From: Luzula sylvatica
Taxonomy: Eukaryota > Streptophyta > Magnoliopsida > Poales > Juncaceae
Length of the DNA: 64,000 bases
Direction of reading: 5' to 3'
Assembly (NCBI GenBank): GCA_946800325.1
Contig: OX326957.1
Coordinates: forward strand, 21,329,007 to 21,393,006
This document shows positions 36,801 through 48,769 of this stretch, in pieces (the first letter of the stretch is position 1; the number at the start of each line of letters is the position of its first letter). The position numbers and the translations under genes are program-made. The notes below the pieces were generated by a model. It worked only from the letters and a program-made list of their open reading frames with translations, made no database searches and had not been told where the DNA came from.

Positions 36801-39800
36801 AAGATACGATACAAATGATCTCAAAACACGTTATTTGATCTCCTCAAAACGTTAAAATCTTGTTTTGAATCGAAAAATAAACTTACTTAGTGTTTGTGAA
36901 ATTTGGTGAAAAGTTAAGTAGTAAAAGATACGATACAAATGATCTCAAAACACATTATCTGAACTCCACAAAGCGTTAAAATCTTGTTTTGAATCGAAAA
37001 ACAAAGTTTCTTAGTGTTTGTGAAATTTGGTGAATAGTTATGCAGTAAAAGATACGATACAAATGAACTCAAAACACGTTATTTGAACTCCACAAAGCGT
37101 TAAAATCTTGTTTTGAATCGAAAAACAAACTTTCTTAGTGTTTGTGAAATTTGGTGAAAAGTTATGTAGTAAAAGATACGATACAAATGATCTCAAAACA
37201 CGCTATTTGAACTCCTCAAAGCGTTAAAATCTTGTTTTGAATCGAAAAACAAATTTTCTTAGTGTTTGTGAAATTTGGTGAAAAGTTATGTAGTAAAAGA
37301 TACGATACAAATGATCTCAAAACACATTATTTGAACTCCACAAAGCGTTAAAATCTTGTTTTGAATCGAAAAACAAACTTTCTTAGTGTTTGTGAAATTT
37401 GGTGAAAAGTTATGCAGTAAAAGATACGATACAAATGAACTCAAAACACGTTATTTGAACTCCACAAAGCGTTAAAATCTTGTTTTGAATCGAAAAACAA
37501 ACTTTCTTAGTGTTTGTGAAATTTGGTGAAAAGTTATGTAGTAAAAGATACGATACAAATGATCTCAAAACACGTTATTTGAACTCCACAAAGCGTTAAA
37601 ATCTTGTTTTGAATCGAAAAACAAACTTTCTTAGTGTTTGTGTAATTTGGTGAAAAGTTATGTAGTTAAAGATACGATACAAATGATCTCAAAACACGTT
37701 ATTTGAACTCCACAAAGCGTTAAAATCTTATTTTGAATCGAAAAACAAACTTACTTAGTGTTTGTGAAATTTGGTGAAAAGTTATGTAGTAAAAGATACG
37801 ATACAAATGGTCTTAAAGCACGTTATTTGAACTCCACAAAGCGTTAAAATCTTGTTTTGAATCGAAAAACAAACTTACTTAGTGTTTGTGAAATTTGGTG
37901 AAAAGTTACGTAGTAAAAGATACGATACCAATGATCTCAAAACACGTTATTTGAACTCCACAAAGCGTTAAAATCTTGTTTTGAATCGAAAAACAAACTT
38001 TCTTAGTGTTTGTGACTTTTGGTGAAAAGTTATGCAGTAAAAGATACGATACAAATGAACTCAAAACACGTTATTTGAACTCCACAAAGCGTTAAAATCT
38101 TGTTTTGAATCGAAAAACAAACTTTCTTAGTGTTTGTGAAATTTGGTGAAAAGTTATGCAGTAAAAGATACGATACAAATGAACTCAAAACACGTTATTT
38201 GAACTCCACAAAGCGTTAAAATCTTGTTTTGAATCGAAAAACAAACTTACTTAGTGTTTGTGAAATTTGGTGAAAAGTTATGTAGTAAAAGATACGATAC
38301 AAATGATCTCAAAACACGTTATTTGAACTCCACAAAGCGTTAAAATCTTGTTTTGAATCGAAAAACAAACTTTCTTAGTGTTTGTGAAATTTGGTGAAAA
38401 GTTATGCAGTAAAAGATACGATACAAATGAACTCAAAACACGTTATTTGAACTCCACAAAGCGTTAAAATCTTGTTTTGAATCGAAAAACAAACTTTCTT
38501 AGTGTTTGTGAAATTTGGTGAAAAGTTATGTAATAAAAGATACGATACAAATGATCTCAAAACACGTTATTTGAACTCCTCAAAGCGTTAAAATCTTGTT
38601 TTGAATCGAAAAACAAACTTTCTTAGTGTTTGTGTAATTTGGTGAAAAGTTATGTAGTTAAAGATACGATACAAATGATCTCAAAACACGTTATTTGAAC
38701 TCCACAAAGCTTTAAAATCTTGTTTTGAATCGAAAAACAATCTTTCTTAGTGTTTGCGAAATTTGGTGAAAAGTTATGTAATAAAAGATACGATACAAAT
38801 GATCTCAAAACACGTTATTTGAACTCCTCAAAACGTTAAAATCTTGTTTTGAATCGAAAAATAAACTTACTTAGTGTTTGTGAAATTTGGTGAAAAGTTA
38901 TGTAGTAAAAGATACGATACAAATGATCTCAAAACACGTTATTTGAACTCCACAAAGCGTTAAAATCTTGTTTTGAATCGAAAAACAAACTTCCTTAGTG
39001 TTTGTGAAATTTGGTGAAAAGTCATGTAGTAAAAGATACGATACAAATGATCTCAAAACACGTTATTTGAACTCCACAAAGCGTTAAAATCTTGTTTTGA
39101 ATCGAAAAACAAACTTTCTTAGTGTTTGTGAAATTTGGTGAAAAGTTATGTAGTAAAAGATACAATACAAATGATCTCAAAACACGTTATTTGAACTCCT
39201 CAAAGCGTTAAAATCTTGTTTTGAATCGAAAAACAAACTTTCTTAGTGTTTGTGAAATTTGGTGAAAAGTTACGTAGTAAAAGATACGATACAAATGATC
39301 TCAAAACACGTTATTTGAACTCCTCTAAACGCTAAAATCTTGTTTTGAATCGAAAAATAAACTTACTTAGTGTTTGTGAAATTTGGTGAAAAGTTATGTA
39401 GTAAAAGATACGATACAAATGGTCTTAAAGCACGTTATTTGAACCCCACAAAGCGTTAAAATCTTGTTTTGAATCGAAAAACAAACTTACTTAGTGTTTG
39501 TGAAATTTGGTGAAAAGTTATGTACTAAAAGATACGATACAAATGATCTCAAAACACGTTATTTGAACTCCACAAAGCGTTAAAATCTTGTTTTGAATCG
39601 AAAAACAAACTTTCTTAGTGTTTGTGAAATTTGGTGAAAAGTTATGTAGTAAAAGATACAATACAAATGATCTCAAAACACGTTATTTGAACTCCTCAAA
39701 GCGTTAAAATCTTGTTTTGAATCGAAAAACAAAATTTCTTAGTGTTTGTGAAATTTGGTGAAAAGTTATGCAGTAAAAGATACGATACAAATGAACTCAA

Positions 39801-40510
39801 AACACGTTATTTGAACTCCACAAAGCGTTAAAATCTTGTTTTGAATCGAAAAACAAACTTTCTTAGTGTTTGTGAAATTTGGTGAAAAGTTATGTAATAA
39901 AAGATACGATACAAATGATCTCAAAACACGTTATTTGAACTCCTCAAAGCGTTAAAATCTTGTTTTGAATCGAAAAACAAACTTTCTTAGTGTTTGTGTA
40001 ATTTGGTGAAAAGTTATGTAGTCAAAGATACGATACAAATGATCTCAAAACACGTTATTTGAACTCCACAAAGCTTTAAAATCTTGTTTTGAATCGAAAA
40101 ACAATCTTTCTTAGTGTTTGTGAAATTTGGTGAAAAGTTATGTAGTAAAAGATACGATACAAATGATCTCAAAACACGCTATTTGAAATCCTCGAAACGT
40201 TAAAATCTTGTTTTGAATCGAAAAATAAACTTACTTAGTGTTTGTGAAATTTGGTGAAAAGTTATGTAGTAAAAGATACGATACAAATGATCTCAAAACA
40301 CGTTATTTGAACTCCACAAAGCGTTAAAATCTTGTTTTGAATCGAAAAACAAACTTCCTTAGTGTTTGTGAAATTTGGTGAAAAGTCATGTAGTAAAAGA
40401 TACGATACAAATGATCTCAAAACACGTTATTTGAACTCCTCTAAACGCTAAAATCTTGTTTTGAATCGAAAAATAAACTTACTTAGTGTTTGTGAAATTT
40501 GGTGAAAAGT

Positions 40511-42135
40511 TATGTAGTAAAAGATACGATACAAATGGTCTTAAAGCACGTTATTTGAACTCCACAAAGCGTTAAAATCTTGTTTTGAATCGAAAAACAA
40601 ACTTACTTAGTGTTTGTGAAATTTGGTGAAAAGTTATGTAGTAAAAGATACTATACAAATGATCTCAAAACACGTTATTTGAACTCCACAAAGCCTTAAA
40701 ATCTTGTTTTGAATCGAAAAACAAACTTTCTTAGTGTTTGTGACTTTTGGTGAAAAGTTATGCAGTAAAAGATACGATACAAATGAACTCAAAACACGTT
40801 ATTTGAACTCCACAATGCGTTAAAATCTTGTTTTGAATCGAAAAACAAACTTTCTTAGTGTTTGTGAAATTTGGTGAAAAGGTATGTAGTAAAAGATACG
40901 ATACAAATGATCTCAAAACACGTTATTTGAACTCCTCAAAACGTTAAAATCTTATTTTGAATCGATAAACAAACTTTCTTAGTGTTTGTGTTATTTGGTG
41001 AAAAGTTATGTAGTTAAAGATACGATACAAATGATCTCAAAACACGTTATTTGAACTCCACAAAGCGTTAAAATCTTATTTTGAATCGAAAAACAAACTT
41101 TCTTAGTGTTTGTGAAATTTGGTGAAAAGGTATGTAGTAAAAGATACGATACAAATGATCTCAAAACACGTTATTTGAACTCCTCAAAACGTTAAAATCT
41201 TATTTTGAATCGAAAAACAAACTTTCTTAGTGTTTGTGTAATTTGGTGAAAAGTTATGTAGTTAAAGATACGACACAAATGATCTCAAAACACGTTATTT
41301 GAACTCCACAAAGCGTTAAAATCTTATTTTGAATCGAAAAACAAACTTTCTTAGTGTTTGTGAAATTTGGTGAAAAGGTATGTAGTAAAAGATACGATAC
41401 AAATGATCTCAAAACACGTTATTTGAACTCCTCAAAACGTTAAAATCTTATTTTGAATCGAAAAACAAACTTTCTTAGTGTTTGTGTAATTTGGTGAAAA
41501 GTTATGGAGTTAAAGATACGATACAAATGATTTCAAAACACGTTATTTGAACTCCACAAAGCGTTAAAATCTTATTTTGAATCGAAAAACAAACTTTCTT
41601 AGTGTTTGTGAAATTTGGTGAAAAGGTATGTAGTAAAAGATACGATACAAATGATCTCAAAACACGTTATTTAAACTCCACAAAGCGTTAAAATCTTGTT
41701 TTGAATCGAAAAACAAACTTCCTTAGTATTTGTGAAATTTGGTGAAAAGTTATGTAGTAAAAGATACGATACAAATGATCTCAAAACACGTTATTTGAAC
41801 TCCACAAAGCGTTAAAATCTTGTTTTGAATCGAAAAACAAACTTTCTTAGTGTTTGTGAAATTTGGTGAAAAGTTATGTAGTAAAAGATACGATACAAAT
41901 GATCTCAAAACACGTTATTTGAACTCCTCAAAGCGTTAAAATCTTGTTTTGAATCGAAAAACAAACTTTCTTAGTGTTTGTGAAATTTGGTGAAAAGTTA
42001 TGTAGTAAAAGATACGATACAAATGATCTCAAAACACGTTATTTGAACTCCACAAAGCGTTAAAATCTTGTTTTGAATCGAAAAACAAACTTTCTTAGTG
42101 TTTGTGAAATTTGGTGAAAAGTTATGTAGTAAAAG
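40511..42135. repeat. Satellite stretch with alternating two-monomer (248-bp) pattern
   Basis: From about 40880 to 41630 two monomer types alternate. One has gtgaaattt with aaaggtatg and tcctcaaaacg; the other has gtgttattt or gtgtaattt with gtagttaaag and ccacaaagcg. The aaaggtatg type occurs near 40880, 41128, 41376 and 41624, exactly 248 bp apart, so this is a local dimer repeat. Private changes include gaatcgataaac near 40967, gttatggag near 41502 and gatttcaaaac near 41528. After this come ordinary monomers. Confidence 0.8.
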
Positions 42136-45100
42136 ATAAGATACAAATGATCTAAAATCACGTTATTTGAACTCCTCAAAGCGTTAAAATCTTGTTTTGA
42201 ATCGAAAAACAAACTTTCTTAGTGTTTGTGAAATTTGGTGAAAAGTTATGTAGTAAAAGATACGATACAAATGATCTCAAAACACGTTATTTAAACTCCA
42301 AAAAGCGTTAAAATCTTGTTTTGAATCGAAAAACAAACTTTCTTAGTGTTTGTGAAATTTGGTGAAAAGTTATGCAGTAAAAGATACGATACAAATGAAC
42401 TCAAAACACGTTATTGGAACTCCACAAAGCGTTAAAATCTTGTTCTGAATCGAAAAACAAACTTTCTTAGTATTTGTGAAATTTGGTGAAAAGTTATGTA
42501 GTAAAAGATACGATACAAATGAACTCAAAACACGTTATTGGAACTCCACAAAGCGTTAAAATCTTGTTTTGAATCGAAAAACAAACTTTCCTAGTGTTTG
42601 TGAAATTTGGTGAAAAGTTATGTAGTAAAAGATACGATACAAATGATCTGAAAACACGTTATTTGAACTCCACAAAGCGTTGAATTCTTGTTTTGAATCG
42701 AAAAACAAACTTTCTTAGTGTTTGTGAAATTTGGTGAATAGTTATGCAGTAAAAGATACGATACAAATGAACTCCAAACACGTTATTTGAACTCCACAAA
42801 GCGTTAAAATCTTGTTTAGAATCGAAAAACAAACTTTCTTAGTGTTTGTGAAATTTGGTGAAAAGTTATGTAGTAAAGGATACGATACAAATGATCTCAA
42901 AACACGTTATTTGAACTCCTCAAAGCGTTAAAATCTTGTTTTGAATCGAAAAACAAACTTTCTTAGTGTTTGTGAAATTTGGTGAAAAGTTATGTAGTAA
43001 AAGATACGATACAAATGATCTCAAAACACGTTATTTGAACTCCACAAAGCGTTAAAATCTTGTTTTGAATCAAAAAACAAACTTTCTTAGTGTTTGTGAA
43101 ATTTGGTGAAAAGTTATGCAGTAAAAGATACGATACAAATGAACTCAAAACACGTTATTTGAACTCCACAAAGCGTTAAAATCTTGTTTTGAATCGAAAA
43201 ACAAACTTTCTTAGTGTTTGTGAAATTTGGTGAAAAGTTATGTAGTAAAAGATACGATACAAATGATCTCAAAACACGTTATTTGAACTCCACAAAGCGT
43301 TAAAATCTTGTTTTCAATCGAAAAACAAACTTTCTTAGTGTTTGTGAAATTTGGTGAAAAGTTATGTAGTAAAAGATACGATACAAATGATCTCAAAACA
43401 CGTTATTTGAACTCCTCAAAACGTTAAAATCTTGTTTTGAATCGAAAAATAAACTTACTTAGTGTTTGTGAAATTTGGTGAAAAGTTAAGTAGTAAAAGA
43501 TACGATACAAATGATCTCAAAACACATTATTTGAACTCCACAAAGCGTTAAAATCTTGTTTTGAATCGAAAAACAAACTTTCTTAGTGCTTGTGAAATTT
43601 GGTGAATAGTTATGCAGTAAAAGATACGATACAAATGAACTCAAAACACGTTATTTGAACTCCACAAAGCGTTAAAATCTTGTTTTGAATCGAAAAACAA
43701 ACTTTCTTAGTGTTTGTGAAATTTGGTGAAAAGTTATGTAGTAAAAGATACGATACAAATGATCTCAAAACACGTTATTTGAACTCCTCAAAGCGTTAAA
43801 ATCTTGTTTTGAATCGAAAAACAAACTTTCTTAGTGTTTGTGAAATTTGGTGAAAAGTTATGTAGTAAAAGATACGATACAAATGATCTCAAAACACGTT
43901 ATTTGAACTCCACAAAGCGTTAAAATCTTGTTTTGAATCGAAAAACAAACTTTCTTAGTGTTTGTGAAATTTGGTGAAAAGTTATGCAGTAAAAGATACG
44001 ATACAAATGAACTCAAAACACGTTATTTGAACTCCACAAAGCGTTAAAATCTTGTTTTGAATCGAAAAACAAACTTTCTTAGTGTTTGTGAAATTTGGTG
44101 AAAAGTTATGTAGTAAAAGATACGATACAAATGATCTCAAAACACGTTATTTGAACTCCACAAAGCGTTAAAATCTTGTTTTGAATCGAAAAACAAACTT
44201 TCTTAGTGTTTGTGTAATTTGGTGAAAAGTTATGTAGTTAAAGATACGATACAAATGATCTCAAAACAAGTTATTTGAACTCCACAAAGCGTTAAAATCT
44301 TATTTTGAATCGAAAAACAAACTTACTTAGTGTTTGTGAAATTTGGTGAAAAGTTATGTAGTAAAAGATACGATACAAATGGTCTTAAAGTACGTTATTT
44401 GAACTCCACAAAGCGTTAAAATCTTGTTTTGAATCGAAAAACAAACTTTCCTAGTGTTTGTGAAATTTGGTGAAAAGTTATGTAGTAAAAGATACGATAC
44501 AAATGATCTGAAAACACGTTATTTGAACTCCACAAAGCGTTAAAATCTTGTTTTGAATCGAAAAACAAACTTTCTTAGTGTTTGTGAAATTTGGTGAATA
44601 GTTATGCAGTAAAATATACGATACAAATGAACTCAAAACACGTTATTGGAACTCCACAAAGCGTTAAAATCTTGTTTTGAATCGAAAAACAAACTTTCCT
44701 AGTGTTTGTGAAATTTGGTGAAAAGTTATGTAGTAAAAGATACGATACAAATGATCTGAAAACACGTTATTTGAACTCCACAAAGCGTTAAAATCTTGTT
44801 TTGAATCGAAAAACAAACTTTCTCAGTGTTTGTGAAATTTGGTGAATAGTTATGCACTAAAAGATACGATACAAATGAACTCAAAACACGTTATTTGAAC
44901 TCCACAAAGCGTTAAAATCTTGTTTAGAATCGAAAAACAAACTTTCTTAGTGTTTGTGAAATTTGGTGAAAAGTTATGTAGTAAAGGATACGATACAAAT
45001 GATTTCAAAACACGTTATTTGAACTCCTCAAAGCGTTAAAATCTTGTTTTGAATCGAAAAACAAACTTTCTTAGTGTTTGTGAAATTTGGTGAAAAGTTA

Positions 45101-45483
45101 TGTAGTAAAAGATACGATACAAATGATCTCAAAACACGTTATTTGAACTCCACAAAGCGTTAAAATCTTGTTTTGAATCAAAAAACAAACTTTCTTAGTG
45201 TTTGTGAAATTTGGTGAAAAGTTATGCAGTAAAAGATACGATACAAATGAACTCAAAACACGTTATTTGAACTCCACAAAGCGTTAAAATCTTGTTTTGA
45301 ATCGAAAAACAAACTTTCTTAGTGTTTGTGAAATTTGGTGAAAAGTTATGTAGTAAAAGATACGATACAAATGATCTCAAAACACGTTATTTGAACTCCA
45401 CAAAGCGTTAAAATCTTGTTTTGAATCGAAAAACAAACTTTCTTAGTGTTTGTGAAATTTGGTGAAAAGTTATGTAGTAAAAG
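42136..45483. repeat. 27-monomer HOR (3,348 bp), copy 1
   Basis: Delimited by the rare ataagatac plus ctaaaatcac monomer at 42136 and its recurrence at 45484. Inside lie gttgaattc (42679, the only EcoRI-type gaattc class in the window), actccaaacac, ttttcaatcg (43316), agtgcttgtg and ggtcttaaagtacg. Two monomers with cctagtg and gatctgaaaac follow. All of these recur in the next unit in the same order. Confidence 0.88.
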
Positions 45484-48400
45484 ATAAGATACAAATGATC
45501 TAAAATCACGTTATTTGAACTCCTCAAAGCGTTAAAATCTTGTTTTGAATCGAAAAACAAACTTTCTTAGTGTTTGTGAAATTTGGTGAAAAGTTATGTA
45601 GTAAAAGATACGATACAAATGATCTCAAAACACGTTATTTAAACTCCAAAAAGCGTTAAAATCTTGTTTTGAATCGAAAAACAAACTTTCTTAGTGTTTG
45701 TGAAATTTGGTGAAAAGTTATGCAGTAAAAGATACGATACAAATGAACTCAAAACACGTTATTGGAACTCCACAAAGCGTTAAAATCTTGTTCTGAATCG
45801 AAAAACAAACTTTCTTAGTATTTGTAAATTTGGTGAAAAGTTATGTAGTAAAAGATACGATACAAATGAACTCAAAACACGTTATTGGAACTCCACAAAG
45901 CGTTAAAATCTTGTTTTGAATCGAAAAACAAACTTTCCTAGTGTTTGTGAAATTTGGTGAAAAGTTATGTAGTAAAAGATACGATACAAATGATCTGAAA
46001 ACACGTTATTTGAACTCCACAAAGCGTTGAATTCTTGTTTTGAATCGAAAAACAAACTTTCTTAGTGTTTGTGAAATTTGGTGAATAGTTATGCAGTAAA
46101 AGATACGATACAAATGAACTCCAAACACGTTATTTGAACTCCACAAAGCGTTAAAATCTTGTTTAGAATCGAAAAACAAACTTTCTTAGTGTTTGTGAAA
46201 TTTGGTGAAAAGTTATGTAGTAAAGGATACGATACAAATGATCTCAAAACACGTTATTTGAACTCCTCAAAGCGTTAAAATCTTGTTTTGAATCGAAAAA
46301 CAAACTTTCTTAGTGTTTGTGAAATTTGGTGAAAAGTTATGTAGTAAAAGATACGATACAAATGATCTCAAAACACGTTATTTGAACTCCACAAAGCGTT
46401 AAAATCTTGTTTTGAATCAAAAAACAAACTTTCTTAGTGTTTGTGAAATTTGGTGAAAAGTTATGCAGTAAAAGATACGATACAAATGAACTCAAAACAC
46501 GTTATTTGAACTCCACAAAGCGTTAAAATCTTGTTTTGAATCGAAAAACAAACTTTCTTAGTGTTTGTGAAATTTGGTGAAAAGTTATGTAGTAAAAGAT
46601 ACGATACAAATGATCTCAAAACACGTTATTTGAACTCCACAAAGCGTTAAAATCTTGTTTTCAATCGAAAAACAAACTTTCTTAGTGTTTGTGAAATTTG
46701 GTGAAAAGTTATGTAGTAAAAGATACGATACAAATGATCTCAAAACACGTTATTTGAACTCCTCAAAACGTTAAAATCTTGTTTTGAATCGAAAAATAAA
46801 CTTACTTAGTGTTTGTGAAATTTGGTGAAAAGTTAAGTAGTAAAAGATACGATACAAATGATCTCAAAACACATTATTTGAACTCCACAAAGCGTTAAAA
46901 TCTTGTTTTGAATCGAAAAACAAACTTTCTTAGTGCTTGTGAAATTTGGTGAATAGTTATGCAGTAAAAGATACGATACAAATGAACTCAAAACACGTTA
47001 TTTGAACTCCACAAAGCGTTAAAATCTTGTTTTGAATCGAAAAACAAACTTTCTTAGTGTTTGTGAAATTTGGTGAAAAGTTATGTAGTAAAAGATACGA
47101 TACAAATGATCTCAAAACACGTTATTTGAACTCCTCAAAGCGTTAAAATCTTGTTTTGAATCGAAAAACAAACTTTCTTAGTGTTTGTGAAATTTGGTGA
47201 AAAGTTATGTAGTAAAAGATACGATACAAATGATCTCAAAACACGTTATTTGAACTCCACAAAGCGTTAAAATGTTGTTTTGAATCGAAAAACAAACTTT
47301 CTTAGTGTTTGTGAAATTTGGTGAAAAGTTATGCAGTAAAAGATACGATACAAATGAACTCAAAACACGTTATTTGAACTCCACAAAGCGTTAAAATCTT
47401 GTTTTGAATCGAAAAACAAACTTTCTTAGTGTTTGTGAAATTTGGTGAAAAGTTATGTAGTAAAAGATACGATACAAATGATCTCAAAACACGTTATTTG
47501 AACTCCACAAAGCGTTAAAATCTTGTTTTGAATCGAAAAACAAACTTTCTTAGTGTTTGTGTAATTTGGTGAAAAGTTATGTAGTTAAAGATACGATACA
47601 AATGATCTCAAAACACGTTATTTGAACTCCACAAAGCGTTAAAATCTTATTTTGAATCGAAAAACAAACTTACTTAGTGTTTGTGAAATTTGGTGAAAAG
47701 TTATGTAGTAAAAGATACGATACAAATGGTCTTAAAGTACGTTATTTGAACTCCACAAAGCGTTAAAATCTTGTTTTGAATCGAAAAACAAACTTTCCTA
47801 GTGTTTGTGAAATTTGGTGAAAAGTTATGTAGTAAAAGATACGATACAAATGATCTGAAAACACGTTATTTGAACTCCACAAAGCGTTAAAATCTTGTTT
47901 TGAATCGAAAAACAAACTTTCTTAGTGTTTGTGAAATTTGGTGAATAGTTATGCAGTAAAAGATACGATACAAATGAACTCAAAACACGTTATTGGAACT
48001 CCACAAAGCGTTAAAATCTTGTTTTGAATCGAAAAACAAACTTTCCTAGTGTTTGTGAAATTTGGTGAAAAGTTATGTAGTAAAAGATACGATACAAATG
48101 ATCTGAAAACACGTTATTTGAACTCCACAAAGCGTTAAAATCTTGTTTTGAATCGAAAAACAAACTTTCTTAGTGTTTGTGAAATTTGGTGAATAGTTAT
48201 GCACTAAAAGATACGATACAAATGAACTCAAAACACGTTATTTGAACTCCACAAAGCGTTAAAATCTTGTTTAGAATCGAAAAACAAACTTTCTTAGTGT
48301 TTGTGAAATTTGGTGAAAAGTTATGTAGTAAAGGATACGATACAAATGATCTCAAAACACGTTATTTGAACTCCTCAAAGCGTTAAAATCTTGTTTTGAA

Positions 48401-48750
48401 TCGAAAAACAAACTTTCTTAGTGTTTGTGAAATTTGGTGAAAAGTTATGTAGTAAAAGATACGATACAAATGATCTCAAAACACGTTATTTGAACTCCAC
48501 AAAGCGTTAAAATCTTGTTTTGAATCAAAAAACAAACTTTCTTAGTGTTTGTGAAATTTGGTGAAAAGTTATGCAGTAAAAGATACGATACAAATGAACT
48601 CAAAACACGTTATTTGAACTCCACAAAGCGTTAAAATCTTGTTTTGAATCGAAAAACAAACTTTCTTAGTGTTTGTGAAATTTGGTGAAAAGTTATGTAG
48701 TAAAAGATACGATACAAATGATCTCAAAACACGTTATTTGAACTCCACAA
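45484..48750. repeat. 27-monomer HOR, copy 2
   Basis: It repeats copy 1 with 3,347-3,348 bp spacing (gaattc at 42682 and 46029). The one-base difference comes from a private deletion near 45818 (tatttgtaaatttgg). Other private changes are few, e.g. aatgttgt near 47272. Near its end it departs from copy 1 by moving into the ttttcaatcg monomer instead of the ataagatac one. Confidence 0.86.
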
Positions 48751-48769
48751 AGCGTTAAAATCTTGTTTT

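Larger units (their letters stand above)
30401..40510. repeat. Large satellite block 3, interrupted by the insert
   Basis: It matches block 1 from aagttaag (30470) and block 2 from tctttgtg (31560). After the insert the offset to block 2 becomes 12,516 bp (10,910 + 1,606), then 10,037 bp once past the single copy of the 2,479-bp unit. The match continues through the gtgactttt (38.0 kb), cttccttag and ggtcttaaag monomers. It is lost after about 40510, where block 2 reads agttaagtag and this block reads agttatgtag. Confidence 0.78.

Noticed and set aside
42679..46034. Special regulatory meaning of the two gaattc-bearing monomers
   Set aside because: The two are the same HOR position 3,347 bp apart. 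The motif comes from a couple of substitutions in one ancestral monomer.
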